DNA of 25,311 nt, from NCBI GenBank assembly GCA_036562755.1, contig DATCJN010000030.1, positions 1-25,311 of the forward strand, in the 5' to 3' direction. Positions 23,920-25,311 of this stretch are shown here, piece after piece. Under the pieces are notes generated by a model that ran no database searches, had not been told where the DNA came from, and saw nothing but the letters and a program-made list of their open reading frames with translations. Source of the DNA: DUVY01 sp036562755. GTDB taxonomy: Bacteria > Bacillota > Clostridia > Christensenellales > DUVY01. Both the position numbers and the translations under genes were made by a program. Every line of letters starts with the position of its first letter. Position 1 is the stretch's first letter.

Positions 23920-25191
23920 ATGTCAATTACAGTTGTCGTGGGAACGCAGTGGGGCGATGAAGGCAAGGGCAAAATGGTTGATTACTTTGCCCAGACGGCT
24001 GATTTATGCGTAAGATTCCAGGGCGGAGATAACGCAGGGCACACGGTAGCCAACGAATACGGCGTATTTAAATTGCACTTGATTCCGTGCGGTATATTTT
24101 ACCCTAACTGCGCCAATCTAATAGGCACAGGCACCGTGGTTAATCCCGATGAACTCTTAAAAGAAATCAATGAGTTAAAATCAAGCGGAATAAGCCTTGA
24201 TAAGTTATATATATCCGAAAAAGCCAACGTGCTTATGCCTTACCATGTAGATATAGACGGCTTTATGGAAAAAAATTCGGGCGTAAGCATAGGCACTACA
24301 AAAAGGGGCATCGGTCCGGCTTACGCGGGCAAGGCAATGAGAACCAATTTAAGATTTGAGGACTTAGGCGACAACGATTATCTAAGAGAACGCCTCAAAA
24401 AAGTCTTGCCTTTTATTAACGCCCAAGTAACCTTTTTAGGCGGCAAACCCTATAATGCCGACGAATTGGCAGAAAAGTGCTCTTATTGGTATCAAGAACT
24501 TAAGCCCTACATAGTTAATCCTATAAGCCTTATCCAAGAATACAAAAAACAGGGCAAAAAGATATTATTCGAAGGCCAGCTTGGCGTAATGAAAGACTTG
24601 GATTTGGGTATTTATCCTTACGTTACTTCTTCCCATCCTATCGCGGCTTACGCGGCGGTTTCAGGCGGATTTTCGCCTAAGGAATTAGACGAAATCGTAG
24701 GCGTAGCAAAGGCGTTTTCTTCCGCGGTGGGCGACGGACCTTTCCCTACCGAGATGTCAGACGAAGAAGCGGCGACATTGAGAGGAAGCGGCGAAAACAT
24801 CGACGACGAATTTGGCGCAAGAACGGGCAGAGCTAGGCGCATAGGCTGGCTTGACTTGATGGTGCTAAAATATGCCGTGCAAGTTAACGGTCTTACCTCG
24901 ATAGCTCTAAACAAAGTTGATAAACTGGATTCCCTAAAAGAAATAAAGGTTTGCGTAGGCTACGAGCTCGACGGCAAGGTATTGGAATACATGCCTAACA
25001 GCCGCGACTTATACAGGGTTAAGCCTATATATAAAGCGCTAAAAGGCTGGAATCAATCCACCAGAGGCTGCAAGCGCATCCAAGACCTACCTAAAGAAGC
25101 AAAAGACTTCTTAAAATTCATCGAAGACAGCACCGGCGTTCCTATCAAATATGTCGGCATGGGCCCGGACAGAAAAGATATAATTTTGTAA
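23920..25191 (+). CDS. purA: Adenylosuccinate synthetase
   Basis: 423 residues, full length. It converts IMP, aspartate and GTP to adenylosuccinate, the first committed step from IMP to AMP. The N-terminal P-loop-like GTQWGDEGKGK (Asp13 catalytic) and GGDNAGHTV (His41) are perfect; IGTTKRGIGPAYAGKAMR, GARTGRARRIGWLD and the GTP-binding NKVDKLD follow in order. TAAGGAG at 23908-23914 is well spaced for the ATG. Upstream only a weak promoter is visible (TTGCTT at 23880-23885, 16 bases, TAACTT). A strong terminator ends the unit, so it is monocistronic. Confidence 0.97.
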   Translation: MSITVVVGTQWGDEGKGKMVDYFAQTADLCVRFQGGDNAGHTVANEYGVFKLHLIPCGIFYPNCANLIGTGTVVNPDELLKEINELKSSGISLDKLYISEKANVLMPYHVDIDGFMEKNSGVSIGTTKRGIGPAYAGKAMRTNLRFEDLGDNDYLRERLKKVLPFINAQVTFLGGKPYNADELAEKCSYWYQELKPYIVNPISLIQEYKKQGKKILFEGQLGVMKDLDLGIYPYVTSSHPIAAYAAVSGGFSPKELDEIVGVAKAFSSAVGDGPFPTEMSDEEAATLRGSGENIDDEFGARTGRARRIGWLDLMVLKYAVQVNGLTSIALNKVDKLDSLKEIKVCVGYELDGKVLEYMPNSRDLYRVKPIYKALKGWNQSTRGCKRIQDLPKEAKDFLKFIEDSTGVPIKYVGMGPDRKDIIL

Positions 25192-25218
25192 GATTTTTCA
25201 AATAGGCGAAATTTTACG

Positions 25219-25249
25219 AACCGATACATTAAAATGTATCGGTTTTTTT
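25219..25249 (+). terminator. Intrinsic terminator after purA
   Basis: AACCGATACAT at 25219-25229 pairs with ATGTATCGGTT at 25234-25244 around a 4-base loop, followed by seven T. Confidence 0.93.
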
Positions 25250-25302
25250 ATTGTATTTATATAGACATATCAACTATTTTGGTTAAAAAATATGTTCGCT
25301 TA

Positions 25303-25311
25303 TGTTATACT
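25303..25311 (+). promoter_or_regulatory. Possible extended -10 at the right edge
   Basis: TGTTATACT ends the window. A TTGGTT at 25279-25284 is too far away (21 bases) to be a normal -35. A tandem TATGTT repeat (25291-25296 and 25301-25306) overlaps it. It could serve a plus-strand gene beyond the window. Confidence 0.3.

Noticed and set aside
25285..25311. Possible SOS (LexA) site at the right edge
   Set aside because: Only a half-site-like TATGTTCG is present, with no inverted partner; the visible symmetry is a direct repeat of TATGTT.

Overview
The window looks like a chromosomal segment of a spore-forming, low-to-moderate-GC Firmicute, most likely an uncultured Clostridia-type anaerobe. 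The evidence is a clear SpoIIID ortholog with a sigma-E-like promoter, a BclA-like collagen-repeat protein of the kind found on spore surfaces, strong AGGAGG-type ribosome binding sites, TTGACA/TATAAT promoters (often with an extended TG -10), and a DapF-DapL pair (the diaminopimelate aminotransferase route of lysine and peptidoglycan synthesis). No rRNA, tRNA, insertion sequence, integrase or CRISPR array was seen. No gene-free stretch exceeds about 200 bases.

Layout. (1) 1-2782: the 3' end of a collagen-like surface protein, followed in overlapping reading frames by two paralogous family-2 glycosyltransferases with TPR-like tails, probably a surface glycoprotein and its dedicated glycosyltransferases. 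(2) 2982-9376: a giant DUF4011/superfamily-1 helicase protein and, convergent to it, a small uncharacterised protein whose promoter lies under a perfect inverted repeat. (3) 9564-10475: a thioredoxin-reductase-like flavoprotein. (4) 10622-13917: two closely related GT4 glycosyltransferases and a PlsC-type acyltransferase, a likely membrane (glyco)lipid module whose three products share a similar acidic C-terminal tail. (5) 14013-16501: a HAD phosphatase with an almost leaderless mRNA, convergent and overlapping with spoIIID, then a shortened NadE-like protein that has lost the key residues of both its glutaminase and NAD-synthetase sites. (6) 16647-20152: phosphohexomutase and transketolase, probably one operon. 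(7) 20377-25191: glnA, dapF-dapL (overlapping) and purA, ordinary nitrogen, cell-wall and purine housekeeping genes separated by clear terminators or promoters.

The most unusual content is a set of apparent pseudoenzymes. The DUF4011 helicase keeps its ATPase motifs, but its transglutaminase-like domain and its Vsr/MTES_1575-like nuclease domain lack the expected catalytic residues. The NadE-like protein is dead by motif in both domains yet is an intact 486-codon frame. The other points of interest are the collagen/glycosyltransferase locus, the shared acidic tails, and an 18-base promoter-region block common to spoIIID and the NadE-like gene, which hints that the latter might be a sporulation gene. 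Family assignments come from motif recognition by eye and from memory of the families. No database search was possible.
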